The notes: generated by a model not told the origin, from the sequence alone. Counted from the first letter of the stretch, positions 8,387-18,478 are shown. The stretch: DNA of 64,000 nucleotides from Pseudocalidococcus azoricus BACA0444 (GCF_031729055.1 NZ_JAVMIP010000003.1:202243-266242), one strand, 5' to 3'. Made by a program: numbers and translations.

Positions 8387-9196
8387 ATGGCTTCTGAGCA
8401 ACCTGTAACTAGCCGCCCGGTGACCATTCCCCAACTTCAACATTGGAAACAGCAGGGGCGACCGATTACCATGCTGACGGCCTGGGATTTCTTGCTGGCG
8501 GAAATTTTAGATCGGGCCGGTGTAGATGTGATTTTGGTCGGGGACTCTTTGGGTATGGTGGCCTTGGGGTATCCGACAACATTGCCTGTGACGCTCGATC
8601 AGATGGTGCATCATAGCCAGGCCGTGCGACGGGGGGTGAAACGAGCCTTGCTGGTGGCGGATCTGCCTTGTTTAAGTTATCAACAAAGTTCAACCCAAGC
8701 CCTGCAATCGGCCGGTCGGTTACTCCAAGAGGCGGGAGTTCAAGCTGTGAAATTAGAGGGAGCCTATCCCAGTGCCATCAGGGCCGTAACAATTCTCGTT
8801 GAAGTGGGGATTCCAGTTTTAGGCCATGTCGGGTTAACCCCCCAAGCGATTCATCAACTGGGTTCCTTTCGCCAACAGGGACAATCTGCTGCTGCTGCCG
8901 ATGCGATTATTCGGGATGCCTTAGCCTTGGAAGCCGCTGGGGTCTTTGGGATCATTTTGGAGCATATTCCGGCCGATCTGGCGGAAGTGATGACTCAAAA
9001 ACTGCGAGTTCCGACCATTGGGATTGGTGCAGGGCCCCATTGTGATGGCCAAGTGTTAGTGACAGCAGATCTTTTGGGGTTATCGGCTCAGTCTCCACCC
9101 TTTGCCCCAGCCTATGCCCATCTCCGGGGGACGATTCACCAAGCTGTGACGGCTTACTGTCAGGATGTCCAACAAAACCGCTTCGGGCAGACTTAG
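8387..9196 (+). CDS. panB: 3-methyl-2-oxobutanoate hydroxymethyltransferase
   Basis: A 269-residue TIM-barrel enzyme of pantothenate synthesis (ketoisovalerate to ketopantoate with methylene-tetrahydrofolate). Recognisable segments are [34 protein letters not shown] (metal-binding Asp), [19 protein letters not shown] and [16 protein letters not shown]. The length is normal for PanB. The neighbouring genes are unrelated (psbV divergent, DinB pseudogene convergent). Confidence 0.96.
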   Translation: MASEQPVTSRPVTIPQLQHWKQQGRPITMLTAWDFLLAEILDRAGVDVILVGDSLGMVALGYPTTLPVTLDQMVHHSQAVRRGVKRALLVADLPCLSYQQSSTQALQSAGRLLQEAGVQAVKLEGAYPSAIRAVTILVEVGIPVLGHVGLTPQAIHQLGSFRQQGQSAAAADAIIRDALALEAAGVFGIILEHIPADLAEVMTQKLRVPTIGIGAGPHCDGQVLVTADLLGLSAQSPPFAPAYAHLRGTIHQAVTAYCQDVQQNRFGQT

Positions 9197-9650
9197 GGAT
9201 TGGGAGCTTTAGAGGGGTAGCTCAGATAACTTTTCGGAATTAATACTAGTAAATCGGTGCTGTCTAGATGTTGTCCGGCCTGGGAAAGTAAGACCGAATC
9301 CTGCCCCTGATGATGGGTTTGATGATTAAGAAAACGCAAGATTAAGTCGCCCATTGGTTTTGTCTTGACGATGCCTTGAGTGTTTTGATAGGTCAAATTA
9401 TGTTCTATAGCGTTACGCAGGCTGTTCTGAGAGAGTAGAAATGTCAAAAACATTGCCCATCAAGCATTTTCTGACTTGTCCTCGTCTTGCCCTAAATGAG
9501 TAACGCTATAAGTCTGATGGAGTCAGTTCTTTGCCCCAGGCCTGGATCATATGGTCTAACTTTTCCCGTTCTCGTTTTAGTTCCTGAACATTGGAAAATA
9601 AGATTTGGTCTAAGGATTGGGGCGGTTCAAGGTGCTTAATTGCTTCTATG
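9193..9650 (-). pseudogene. DinB-family protein, 5' truncated and interrupted by a MITE
   Basis: Two minus-strand pieces form one gene. The upstream piece reads LDQILFSNVQELKREREKLD and continues to LTPSDL (about 9650-9511). The downstream piece reads EHNLTYQNTQGIVKTKPMGD and then FLNHQTHHQGQ, LLSQAG, DLLVLIP (9405-9193). NHQTHHxGQ is the DinB metal-binding signature. Between them is a 101-bp MITE plus one duplicated TA; deleting these joins SDL to EHNLTY in frame. The first 50-60 residues are missing because the gene runs into the 3' end of thrS without a start codon. DinB proteins are metal-dependent thiol transferases, but this copy must be inactive. Confidence 0.85.
9406..9510. mobile_element. 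MITE copy A (inside the DinB pseudogene)
   Basis: The ends TATAGCGTTAC (9406-9416) and GTAACGCTATA (9500-9510) are perfect 11-bp inverted repeats that include a TA duplication. There is no coding capacity. Two related copies lie at 24876-24983 and 57106-57210. The reconstructed DinB frame shows that TA is the target-site duplication, as in the IS630/Tc1-mariner group. Confidence 0.85.
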
Positions 9651-11477
9651 GCCTGGGGTAATCCCTAACTCGGCCTGGTAGTTCTGAAGCGCAACTTGGA
9701 AATGCTGGATTACCTCTGGGACAGGAACTACCCCTAAATCCCCTTGGGCCCGCGTCCGTAAACTGAGGCTATTGCTCTCCACTTCTTTGGCTCCAATCAC
9801 GGCCATGACGGGAATTTTTTCTTTTTCAGCGTTGCGGATTTGTTTGCCTAAGCGTTCGCCACTTTGATCCAGTTCGGCTCGAATCCCCAGAGTTAACAGT
9901 TGAGTCAGCAGGGCCTGGGCAAAGGGATGTTGATCTTCTCCCACGGGTAAGAGGCGAATTTGTAACGGAGCCAACCACAGCGGGAAATCCCCGACATATT
10001 CTTCAATCAAAATCCCAATCAACCGCTCCAAGGACCCAAAGGGGGCGCGATGGATCATCACCGGACGTTTGCGACTACCATCCTCGGCGACATATTCCAG
10101 GCCAAAGCGTTCGGGTAAGTTATAGTCCACCTGCACCGTCCCTAATTGCCAATCCCGTCCCAACGCATCTTGGAAAATAAAGTCCAGTTTGGGGCCATAA
10201 AATGCCGCCTCGCCAATGCCAATAAAATGATCCAGGCCCAGGGTTTCCACCGCCCGTTGAATCGCCCCTTCAGCTTTTGACCAGGCCTCTTCGGAACCAA
10301 TGTATTTATCAGAATCGGGATCCCGGAAACTGAGGCGGGCCCGGAAGGTCTTGAGATTGAGGCTCTTAAACACCGAGAGGATCAAATCCACGACATCAAG
10401 AAACTCTTGATCCAACTGCTCCGGCGTGACAAACAAGTGGGAATCATCCACCGTAAAGCCGCGCACTCGGGTTAAACCGCCCAATTCCCCAGACTGTTCA
10501 TAGCGATAGACCGTGCCAAATTCCGCCAACCGCATCGGTAAACTGCGATAGGAGCGCAACTCGTTTTTATAAATCTGAATGTGAAAGGGGCAGTTCATTG
10601 GCTTGAGGACAAATCCCTCTTCCACCGCCGCGGCCTGGTCATCATCAGACATCAACGGGAACATATCTTCTTTGTATTTCTGCCAGTGCCCCGATGTTTT
10701 GAATAAATCCACCCGAGCAATGTGGGGCGTAACCACGGGCAAATAACCGCGTTTGAGTTGTTCCTGCTTGAGAAAATCTTCCAGGGTGTTGCGTAAAACA
10801 GTACCTTTGGGAGTCCACAGCGGCAGGCCTGGGCCGACAATATCTGTAAACAAAAACAAGCCCAATTCTTTCCCCAATTTGCGGTGATCGCGGCGGAGGG
10901 CTTCGGCCTTGCGGCGTTTGTGTTCGGCCAATTGCTCCGGAGTTTCAAAAGCCGTGCCGTAGATGCGTTGAAGTTGGGCTTTGGTTTCATCGCCCCGCCA
11001 ATAGGCTCCAGCGACACCTTCTAGCTCAATGGCCTGGGGGTTAATTTCACCCGTAGTTTCGACATGGGGGCCAGCGCACAAATCCCACCACTGATCGCCG
11101 AGGTGATAGATCGTGATCGGTTCAGTTTTAATATCGTTGAGGATTTCTAGCTTATAGGGTTCACCTAGGGCTTGAATGCGGCTTTTGGCTTCCTCCCGAC
11201 TCACTTCCTCGCGAATTACAGGTAACTTCTGCTTAATGATTTTTACCATCTCTTTTTGGATCGCCTTTAAGTCTTTCTCCGTAAAGGGTTCCGGGTTATC
11301 AAAGTCGTAGTAAAATCCCGTTTCAATCCAGGGGCCGATGGTGACCTGGGCTTTGGGAAATAGCTTTTGCACTGCCATCGCCAAAACATGGGAAGTCGTA
11401 TGCCGAATCCGCTTCAGGGTTTCTGATTCACTGGTTTTGGGAAGGTTAAGAAGAGACTGTGATGCAGAATTAGTCAA
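9636..11477 (-). CDS. thrS: Threonyl-tRNA synthetase
   Basis: A class II synthetase of about 613 residues from the TTG at 11477 (CAGGG 8 bp upstream); an in-frame GTG at 11537 is the alternative. It lacks the N-terminal TGS domain, as usual in cyanobacteria. The editing/SAD domain (HTTSHVLAMAVQKLFP near the start, CAGPHV later) precedes the catalytic core with motif 2 (FGTVYRYEQSGE) and motif 3 (IHRAPFGSLERLIGILIEEY), then the anticodon domain. It charges tRNA-Thr. Its last codons overlap the truncated DinB pseudogene. Confidence 0.95.
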   Translation of the reverse strand: MTNSASQSLLNLPKTSESETLKRIRHTTSHVLAMAVQKLFPKAQVTIGPWIETGFYYDFDNPEPFTEKDLKAIQKEMVKIIKQKLPVIREEVSREEAKSRIQALGEPYKLEILNDIKTEPITIYHLGDQWWDLCAGPHVETTGEINPQAIELEGVAGAYWRGDETKAQLQRIYGTAFETPEQLAEHKRRKAEALRRDHRKLGKELGLFLFTDIVGPGLPLWTPKGTVLRNTLEDFLKQEQLKRGYLPVVTPHIARVDLFKTSGHWQKYKEDMFPLMSDDDQAAAVEEGFVLKPMNCPFHIQIYKNELRSYRSLPMRLAEFGTVYRYEQSGELGGLTRVRGFTVDDSHLFVTPEQLDQEFLDVVDLILSVFKSLNLKTFRARLSFRDPDSDKYIGSEEAWSKAEGAIQRAVETLGLDHFIGIGEAAFYGPKLDFIFQDALGRDWQLGTVQVDYNLPERFGLEYVAEDGSRKRPVMIHRAPFGSLERLIGILIEEYVGDFPLWLAPLQIRLLPVGEDQHPFAQALLTQLLTLGIRAELDQSGERLGKQIRNAEKEKIPVMAVIGAKEVESNSLSLRTRAQGDLGVVPVPEVIQHFQVALQNYQAELGITPGHRSN

Positions 11478-11589
11478 GGTAGCACCCTGGAAACAAATAA
11501 TAGACAATGATTCTTCTATTTTAGGCAGTGGGGTCACGGCCTGGAATTTTCAGATACGGCCAAAACAACCTTCACATGATGTATGGTAA

Positions 11590-11688
11590 ATGCCAACTCT
11601 TAAATTGATGGTACAAAAATCTAAACGTATGCGGCGGCCAGTTGAAGTCAGGCTGACAAAACTAGGGACTCAAACCATTACGAATTGA
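11590..11688 (+). CDS. Possible small basic protein (32 aa), weak
   Basis: In the thrS-hisA gap a plus-strand ATG at 11590 opens a 32-residue basic ORF, MPTLKLMVQKSKRMRRPVEV and so on, rich in Lys and Arg. I recognise no family and see only a weak ribosome-binding site. It may be chance. Confidence 0.15.
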   Translation: MPTLKLMVQKSKRMRRPVEVRLTKLGTQTITN

Positions 11689-11693
11689 TCGCC

Positions 11694-12467
11694 CTAAGCC
11701 CAAGTGACTTGTCCTAAATCTGGGGGAACATCCTGCCAGCGGCCAATACCCACAGCTTTAATTGCTTCTGCTAAATCTACGGCTCCGGTATAGATCGCTT
11801 TCCCCACAATTGCCCCAACAATCCCCCGGCCAGCTAGGGCATAAAGAGCGAGAATATCGGTTAGGGAACTCACACCCCCAGAGGCGATAATTGAGACTTC
11901 GACTTGATCGGCTAATTCCTTTAAGGCATCTAGGTTTGGCCCTTGGAGTGTGCCATCACGGGCAATATCGGTATAAATAATTCCGCCAATCCCCAGCCGC
12001 TGCATCTGTTGAGCCAGTTGAATTGCGGTGATTTCTGAGGTTTCTAGCCAGCCGTGGGTTGCGACCAGGCCATTTTTGGCATCAATCCCCACCCAAATCT
12101 GTTCAGGAAATTCTGCGGCCAGTTCCGCGACTAATTCCGGTTGTTTGAGGGCTACAGTTCCGAGGATCGCCCGTTCCACCCCCAGGCCCAGTAAAGCTTG
12201 CGCTTGCGCTTTTGTGCGCAGACCACCCCCCACCTGGACTGGAATTGGGAGAGTCTGGGCAATTTCAGCAATGATGTCATAGTTAACAGGCTGGCCCGAC
12301 TTGGCCCCATCTAGATCCACTAAATGCAGCCGCGTTGCCCCTTGGGAGACAAAACTTTCGGCCACTTGGCGGGGATTGGCGTTGAAGACTTGGGCCTGGT
12401 CATAGTTCCCTTGAAACAAGCGCACACATTGGCCGCCCAACAAATCAATTGCCGGAATGACATCCAT
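11694..12467 (-). CDS. hisA: ProFAR isomerase (HisA), histidine biosynthesis
   Basis: A 257-residue (beta/alpha)8 barrel beginning [20 protein letters not shown], with [21 protein letters not shown] and [15 protein letters not shown], and the C-terminal [13 protein letters not shown] phosphate-binding loop. It converts ProFAR to PRFAR in histidine biosynthesis. Asp8 (PAID) and the Asp in TDIARDG are the expected catalytic residues. It is a single gene between thrS and ppk2. Confidence 0.97.
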   Translation of the reverse strand: MDVIPAIDLLGGQCVRLFQGNYDQAQVFNANPRQVAESFVSQGATRLHLVDLDGAKSGQPVNYDIIAEIAQTLPIPVQVGGGLRTKAQAQALLGLGVERAILGTVALKQPELVAELAAEFPEQIWVGIDAKNGLVATHGWLETSEITAIQLAQQMQRLGIGGIIYTDIARDGTLQGPNLDALKELADQVEVSIIASGGVSSLTDILALYALAGRGIVGAIVGKAIYTGAVDLAEAIKAVGIGRWQDVPPDLGQVTWA

Positions 12468-12541
12468 CGTTATTGCCTAAAACTAACCCATCAATCCAGC
12501 CTACTGTGAATTCTTAGGGTTGTTCAGCTTTCCCTTGGCAC

Positions 12542-13432
12542 TTAGTAGATGGAGGGGACAAAAAATTGTTCGTTAATCGGCGGGCGGACGTAGTCTTCGG
12601 GGGCAGGGCGGCGGGGCGGCAGATCAATGGCCGGGGGCGTGATGTCTTCGTAGGGAATTTTGCTAAGGAGGTGGCTAATGCAGTTGAGGTGGGCCCGGCG
12701 TTTGTCATCGGCTTCGACCGTAAACCAGGGGGCTTCAGGAATATTCGTATGGGCTAACATCGCATCTTTGGCTTTGGAATAATCCACCCAGCGATCCCGC
12801 GATTCGATGTCCATCGGGCTAATTTTCCAGCGTTTAGCCGGTTCTAAAATCCGGGCCTGGAAGCGGCGTTCCTGTTCATCATCACTGACAGAAAACCAAT
12901 ATTTAATCAGGATAATGCCCGACTTAACCAGCATCCGCTCAAACTGGGGGCAAGAGTCCATAAATTCGTTATATTGAGCCTCATTGCAAAAGCCCATTAC
13001 CCACTCCACCCCGGCCCGGTTATACCAACTCCGGTCAAACATGACAATTTCGCCCGCCCCTGGGAGATGCTCGACATAGCGTTGAAAGTACCATTGGGTT
13101 TTTTCGCGGTCTGATGGCGTTCCCAGGGCAACGATCCGGCAACCCCTGGGATTGAGGGGGGCAGAAATTCGTTTAATCATCCCACCTTTGCCGGCTGCGT
13201 CCCGCCCTTCAAAAATAATCACGATCTTCAGGCCAGCGTGTTTAACCCAATACTGCATCTTGACCAGTTCAACTTGGAGGCGAGCCAGTTCTTTGTCGTA
13301 GAAGTCACGATCGAGTTTGCTGGGTTTTGGAGTTTCGGGCAGGGCTTTCTTCTTGTCCTTGGCTTTCTTCTTTTTTCCAGGCCCCTCGGTCAATACGTCA
13401 GTCGGTGTTGCAGTAGCATCCAATTCAGCCAT
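12542..13432 (-). CDS. ppk2: Polyphosphate kinase 2
   Basis: A 296-residue P-loop kinase. A Lys-rich N-terminal linker (KKKKAKDKKKA) precedes the core. The Walker A motif is FEGRDAAGKGGMIKRI (about residues 79-94), Walker B is VMFDRSWYNRAGVEWVMGFC and the lid is ISPMDIESRDRWVDYSKAKD. Family-2 polyphosphate kinases mostly use polyphosphate to phosphorylate nucleotides (GDP/ADP to GTP/ATP). A single-domain class I enzyme fits the length. Confidence 0.94.
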   Translation of the reverse strand: MAELDATATPTDVLTEGPGKKKKAKDKKKALPETPKPSKLDRDFYDKELARLQVELVKMQYWVKHAGLKIVIIFEGRDAAGKGGMIKRISAPLNPRGCRIVALGTPSDREKTQWYFQRYVEHLPGAGEIVMFDRSWYNRAGVEWVMGFCNEAQYNEFMDSCPQFERMLVKSGIILIKYWFSVSDDEQERRFQARILEPAKRWKISPMDIESRDRWVDYSKAKDAMLAHTNIPEAPWFTVEADDKRRAHLNCISHLLSKIPYEDITPPAIDLPPRRPAPEDYVRPPINEQFFVPSIY

Positions 13433-13716
13433 AGGTCAAGAATCCCAATTTCTCAGCAAGTGTGGGGAATATTATTACAGTCTGCCAGGCCTGGGAAAAT
13501 CTCTGTTCATCATTAACACTTTCTTAAGTTGTTTAGGTCTAAATGACCAGAGCCAGGGGGATTAGCCATGATCAACACACTCGTTTTTGGCGATCCTTGT
13601 GGGATTTCCACGCTTAATCCGTTACTTATTTTTCTGAAAATTTAACATTCTTTAATGTAACGTTAATCTTACCTGACAAGATAGAATAAATTGATGGATA
13701 TAAAACCTGATAAATA

Positions 13717-16700
13717 ATGACACTGCCGCAGTTTTCAAAAATGCGAGACTCCCTTCGTAAACCAAAATCCCTGCGAACCTTATTTATCATTTTATTTTTG
13801 TTTCAATCGGGAGTTTTCTTAGGACTATCCTATCTCCTGTTCGAGCAATTTAAGCAAAGAACGATCTCTAACCTACTAACTGCACTGACGATAGAAACCA
13901 GTGAACGGATTAATAATAAAATTAGTCAAGAACTGCATACAGCTATTCGTCTCAATGCAATTAATCGAGATGTTGTTGCGATTACTAACGGCACAACAAA
14001 TTACAATTCACTTATTCGTGCTGTAGCGATTCAACTCAATAACTTTCCCAACATTTCCGCCATTGGAGTGAGTCAAGTTGGGGGTTACTCCTTTAGAGTG
14101 AATCGTTATGGTGCTACTCCCAATCAATTTGATGTGGAACTCCTGAGTCCTGAGCGTCCCAATGAGCTACAAATTTTTCGAGTGAACTCTGTTGGAAATA
14201 AACTGGTCGATCTGGTAACTATCCGCCCTTTCAAGGTGACAGATTGGCCTTGGTACAAAAGCATTCAAAATATCAAACCCAATTCCTGGAGCCAGCCCTA
14301 TATCAGCCGTGAGGGTTCCAACTTAGTTATCAGTACCTATATTCCTATTTATCCAACCGATACCTACCGCTTGCCCACCCTATTTGTTAGTAGCATTAGT
14401 CTCGAAAAAATTAATACTCTCTTAGAAGGACAGCAATTTAAGGTTAAGTCTCTGGCCCTTATCACCGAGTTGAGTGGGGAATTAGTGGGAGCAACAACCA
14501 GGGATAAACCTTATTCACTAGTCAGACATAAAAATGAGCCTGGATATTCCTTTAAACGAACTCATATTCAAGATAGTTCCAATCCGCTGCTGGTATCCCT
14601 GGCTCCTCTACTCCCCCAGGCTAGTACCTTGAAACCCGGAGAGTCGCGTCTAGAAAGTCTGATCTTTGCCGGTAATCGTTATTATGTTGAGATCGAGCGA
14701 TTGAACTTTGATCCTAGTTTAGATTGGCTATTAATAACCGTTATTTCCGAAGCTGAACTCACCCAGGATATTCAGAAAAACTTAATTCCGATCTTGTTTT
14801 TGCTAGCGCTGTTACTTGTGATGATGGGGATATTGAATCTCGTGACTGCCCAGGCCATTATTCGCCCAATTCGGACACTTCAAAACCGCACCCGTGAGTT
14901 TGTTGCACCCCATACCTCCCTAGAAACGATAGCTCATCCGATCAAAGAAATTAGTGAGCTTGACTCTGCCTTTGTCGAGATGGCTCAGAAAATCCACATC
15001 ACCCTTAATCAACTTCAGACTACCAATCACGAACTAGTCGAGCAAAAAGCCCACCTATGCCAAATTCTGGATGCAATTCCCATTGGTGTGGCAATCCATG
15101 CTCTCCATGGCCAAGTTGAGTACCTGAATCCAGCTGGTATGAGTTTACTGGGACTCACCGCAATTCCTAACTCCCCAGGCCTGGATGCACTCAACCAAGA
15201 CTTTTATCTCTTTCAAGTTGGCCAAAATTGCCCCTACCCCACCGAATTACTCCCCGCTGTCCAGGCCTTGCACGGTCAAACGACCGAACTTGATGATTTA
15301 GAATTTCGCCAAGGGGAACACCACCGGATATTCAAAGCCTATGGTATTCCCATTTATAACCAGGCCCGTGAAATTACAGCAGCCCTCGTTATTTTTTTGG
15401 ATATTACCGAGCGCAAACACCTGGAAGACATTCTCCAAAACTATAACCAGACCCTCGCGGCAGAAGTGAGACAACAGACCCTCGCGCTAGCCAAAAGTGA
15501 AGAAAAATTCCGCTTTGCCTTGCAATCTACGGTGACAAGCTGGTGGGACTGGGATCCAGTGAATAACTTGATTGACTGGTCTGATAATTTTTACCCGATG
15601 ATTGGTCGCCCAGCAGAAGCTTGCGAAAAAACGGTAGAAGCCTTTATGACCTTTCTTCACCCCGATGACCAGGCCCATGTAGGAGCAGCTATTCAAAATA
15701 CTCTGATCCATGACATCCCCTACAGAGTCGAGTTTCGCTTCCTCCATCCTGACGGGGCAATTTGTTGGATTTTAGCGGTGGGAACAGTGCAGCGAGATGA
15801 AACAGGGCAAGCCATCCGCATGAGTGGAATCAACCTCGACATTACTGAGCGAAAAACTATTGAAGAAGCCCTCCGTAAAAGTGAAGAACGATTCCGGCAA
15901 AGTTTTAATACCACCGCTGTCAGTAGTGCCCTCGTGGGGTTGAATGGTCGTTTTATAGCAGTCAATCCGGCCCTATGTGAATTTTTTGGCTATAGCGAAG
16001 ACGAACTCAAGGATATCAGTCTCAATGAATTGACGGATGCCGGGGGTTCTCCACTACGAACCGATTTAATAGAACAACTCCTAAACCGGGTCATTTCTTC
16101 TTACTCCCTAGAAAATTGCTATCAACATCGCCTTGGACATCAAGTTTGGGGACTACTCACCGTGAGCCTCGTCCGTGATGACCATGAACAACCGCTGTAT
16201 TATATTTGCCAAATTCAAAACATCGATCCCCTCAAACAAATCCAAGCGGAACTCCAACAGGTGAATACAGAATTGGAGTACCTGACTCAGATTGATAGCC
16301 TGACGGGGGTCTTTAACCGCCGCTATTTTGATCAGGTGCTGGCCCAAGAGTGGCAAGTAGCTTGTCGGGAGGGAGATTACTTCGCCCTATTAATGTTGGA
16401 TATTGACTATTTCAAGAACTATAACGATGCCTTGGGACACCAGGCCGGGGATAGCTGCCTGATCCAAGTTGCCCAGGCCCTCCAGCGATCCATTCACCGC
16501 TCCTCTGACCTAGTGGCCCGCTATGGTGGTGAAGAATTTGTCTTGATCTTGCCCCGTACCGATTTATCTGGAGCCGTAGTGATTGCCCAACGAATTCAAG
16601 ACCTCATCTCAGCCCAAGACCTCCCCCATCCAACCTCAGCAATTTCGCACCAGTTAACCGTCAGTATTGGGATTCAATGTGGCATCCCCAGGCCAGGTCA

Positions 16701-16803
16701 ACCCCCGCAAACCTGGTTAAGAGCCGCGGATGATGCTCTCTACCTAGCCAAGGAAAAGGGGCGGAATCAGTATGTGGTGAATGGGTCTGAAGCCGCTATT
16801 TAA
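13717..16803 (+). CDS. Membrane sensor diguanylate cyclase (extracytoplasmic sensor-HAMP-PAS-PAS-PAS-GGDEF)
   Basis: A 1028-residue protein. Membrane spans at about 20-42 and 357-378 bracket a roughly 310-residue periplasmic Cache-like domain. A HAMP-like linker follows (TAQAIIRPIRTLQNRTREFV), then three PAS modules: about 445-570, 590-715 (PAS_3 type, WWDWDPVNNLIDWSDNFYPM) and 715-845. The GGDEF domain begins DSLTGVFNRRYFDQVL; GGEEF is at 937-941, and an RxxD inhibitory site (RSSD, 928-931) lies five residues before it. It should make c-di-GMP with product inhibition in response to an external ligand and PAS input. No EAL domain is present. The signal is unknown. Confidence 0.93.
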   Translation: MTLPQFSKMRDSLRKPKSLRTLFIILFLFQSGVFLGLSYLLFEQFKQRTISNLLTALTIETSERINNKISQELHTAIRLNAINRDVVAITNGTTNYNSLIRAVAIQLNNFPNISAIGVSQVGGYSFRVNRYGATPNQFDVELLSPERPNELQIFRVNSVGNKLVDLVTIRPFKVTDWPWYKSIQNIKPNSWSQPYISREGSNLVISTYIPIYPTDTYRLPTLFVSSISLEKINTLLEGQQFKVKSLALITELSGELVGATTRDKPYSLVRHKNEPGYSFKRTHIQDSSNPLLVSLAPLLPQASTLKPGESRLESLIFAGNRYYVEIERLNFDPSLDWLLITVISEAELTQDIQKNLIPILFLLALLLVMMGILNLVTAQAIIRPIRTLQNRTREFVAPHTSLETIAHPIKEISELDSAFVEMAQKIHITLNQLQTTNHELVEQKAHLCQILDAIPIGVAIHALHGQVEYLNPAGMSLLGLTAIPNSPGLDALNQDFYLFQVGQNCPYPTELLPAVQALHGQTTELDDLEFRQGEHHRIFKAYGIPIYNQAREITAALVIFLDITERKHLEDILQNYNQTLAAEVRQQTLALAKSEEKFRFALQSTVTSWWDWDPVNNLIDWSDNFYPMIGRPAEACEKTVEAFMTFLHPDDQAHVGAAIQNTLIHDIPYRVEFRFLHPDGAICWILAVGTVQRDETGQAIRMSGINLDITERKTIEEALRKSEERFRQSFNTTAVSSALVGLNGRFIAVNPALCEFFGYSEDELKDISLNELTDAGGSPLRTDLIEQLLNRVISSYSLENCYQHRLGHQVWGLLTVSLVRDDHEQPLYYICQIQNIDPLKQIQAELQQVNTELEYLTQIDSLTGVFNRRYFDQVLAQEWQVACREGDYFALLMLDIDYFKNYNDALGHQAGDSCLIQVAQALQRSIHRSSDLVARYGGEEFVLILPRTDLSGAVVIAQRIQDLISAQDLPHPTSAISHQLTVSIGIQCGIPRPGQPPQTWLRAADDALYLAKEKGRNQYVVNGSEAAI

Positions 16804-16885
16804 CCCGATAGCTGTCATCTGGTCTTAAACCGGAATTAGGATCAAAATAAAGAGGCAAACTGATTGAGACACCAGGAACGGATTC

Positions 16886-17473
16886 ATGCCTAAAGCGGCT
16901 TTACTGACGGCGATTGCTGGCCTCAATCGGGGAATTCTCGCTAACCCAACGGAAAAGAAAAGGGTTGATGAATTGGCCCAGGGCCTAGAAGCAGTTAACC
17001 CCACCCCTGATCTCTTGCAGGCTCCTGATAAGCTAGCGGGTAACTGGCGGTTGATTTATACCAGTAGTCAAGCCTTACTGGGCCTGGATCGTGCGCCTCT
17101 GGTCAAATTAGGGCAAATTTACCAATGTGTCCGGCCAGCGGAACAAGCCATTTTTAATATTGCCGAGCTTTACGGGCTGCCTTACCTGGAGGGCCTGGTG
17201 AGTGTGGTGGCCAAGTTTGAGCCTATTCCTGACGCACCTGCCAGAGTCCGGGTAAAATTCCAACGCTCGATCATTGGCTTAAGACAACTGCTCAATTACC
17301 GCAGCCCAGAACAGTTTATTAGTCAACTCGCCAGTGGTAAAACCTTGATGGGTCTGGACTTCAAGCTCAATAGTGAAGAACAACAGGGCTGGCTAGATAT
17401 TACCTATCTGGATGATGATCTGCGGCTGGGGCGGGGGAACGAAGGAAGCCTGTTTGTTTTGAGTAAGTCTTAG
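16886..17473 (+). CDS. Fibrillin / PAP (plastid-lipid-associated protein) family protein
   Basis: A 195-residue protein with the PAP/fibrillin pattern: the segment LAGNWRLIYTSSQALLGLDR at about residues 51-70, then QIYQCVRP, a lipocalin-like core, and a C-terminal LDITYLDDDLRLGRGNEGSL with FVLSKS. In plants and cyanobacteria these proteins associate with thylakoids or lipid globules and protect the photosystems under light stress. It stands 82 bp after the GGDEF gene and just ahead of argF, with no clear operon logic. Confidence 0.9.
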   Translation: MPKAALLTAIAGLNRGILANPTEKKRVDELAQGLEAVNPTPDLLQAPDKLAGNWRLIYTSSQALLGLDRAPLVKLGQIYQCVRPAEQAIFNIAELYGLPYLEGLVSVVAKFEPIPDAPARVRVKFQRSIIGLRQLLNYRSPEQFISQLASGKTLMGLDFKLNSEEQQGWLDITYLDDDLRLGRGNEGSLFVLSKS

Positions 17474-17563
17474 GTCTTCTCCCCCATTTTCCCAAGCCTA
17501 AACTTGCTGACATAGGCTAATCTCTAAGGGTCAAGGATCACCGATCGGAGTGCAGTAGCGGTC

Positions 17564-18478
17564 ATGGAAAGTTTGTGTGGGCGGGATGTGTTAAGCATGG
17601 CTGATTTGAGCCGGAGTGAGGTTTTATATCTACTAGATTTTTCTTCGCAAATGAAATCTGGCGCGATTACCCCCCGCTGTCCCAAAGTCCTGGGCCTCCT
17701 GTTCCAAAAAGCCTCAACCCGCACCCGCGTCAGTTTTTCTGTGGCCATGTATCAACTGGGGGGAAATGTCATTGATCTCAATCCCCAATCTACCCAAGTT
17801 GGCCGGGGGGAACCGTTGCCAGATACGGCCCGAGTCTTAGATCGCTATTTAGACGCTTTAGCCATTCGCACCTTTGCCCAGGCCGACTTAGAAACCATTG
17901 CCAATCACGCCCGCATCCCCGTGATCAATGCCTTGACGGATCGAGAACATCCCTGTCAAGTTCTGGCGGATTTACTGACCTTAAAGGAATCATTCGGGGG
18001 CCTGGAGGATTTAACCCTTACCTATGTCGGGGATGGCAATAATATGGCTCATTCCTTGTTGTTGGGGTGTGCTTTGGTGGGGGTAAATATTCGGATTGCG
18101 GCTCCTGTGGGCTATCAACCTTTACCGGAGATTGTCAGCCAGGCCGAGGGGATTGCGGCGGGGAAAAGTGAAGTGGTGATTACGACCGATGTGAAGGCGG
18201 CGGCGGTGGGAAGTCATGCCCTCTATACAGATGTTTGGGCCAGTATGGGACAAGAGGATGAAGCTGCGGATCGAATGCCCTTATTCCAGCCTTACCAAAT
18301 TAATGATGAGCTATTGGAACTGGCTAACCCCAATGCCATTGTCCTCCATTGTTTACCGGCCCATCGGGGTGAAGAAATTACGACGGCGGTGTTGGAAGGC
18401 CCCCAGTCGCGGGTTTGGGAAGAAGCAGAAAATCGTCTCCACGCCCAAAAAGCTCTTTTAGCTAGCATTCTTGCCTAA
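17564..18478 (+). CDS. argF: Ornithine carbamoyltransferase
   Basis: A 304-residue transcarbamylase. The carbamoyl-phosphate loop is present as FQKASTRTRVSFS, followed by LNPQSTQVGRGEPLPDTARV. Catalytic segments include DREHPCQVLADLLT, YVGDGNNMAHSLLLG and the ornithine-side ADVWASMG-like TDVWASMGQE and HCLPAHRGEEI. It converts ornithine and carbamoyl phosphate to citrulline in arginine synthesis. The ATG at 17564 gives normal family length. Confidence 0.97.
   Translation: MESLCGRDVLSMADLSRSEVLYLLDFSSQMKSGAITPRCPKVLGLLFQKASTRTRVSFSVAMYQLGGNVIDLNPQSTQVGRGEPLPDTARVLDRYLDALAIRTFAQADLETIANHARIPVINALTDREHPCQVLADLLTLKESFGGLEDLTLTYVGDGNNMAHSLLLGCALVGVNIRIAAPVGYQPLPEIVSQAEGIAAGKSEVVITTDVKAAAVGSHALYTDVWASMGQEDEAADRMPLFQPYQINDELLELANPNAIVLHCLPAHRGEEITTAVLEGPQSRVWEEAENRLHAQKALLASILA

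Noticed and set aside
9406..9510. MITEs mobilised by the IS630 element at 36441-37599
   Set aside because: The MITE ends (TAGCGTTAC) and the IS ends (AAACAGTAATT) do not match.
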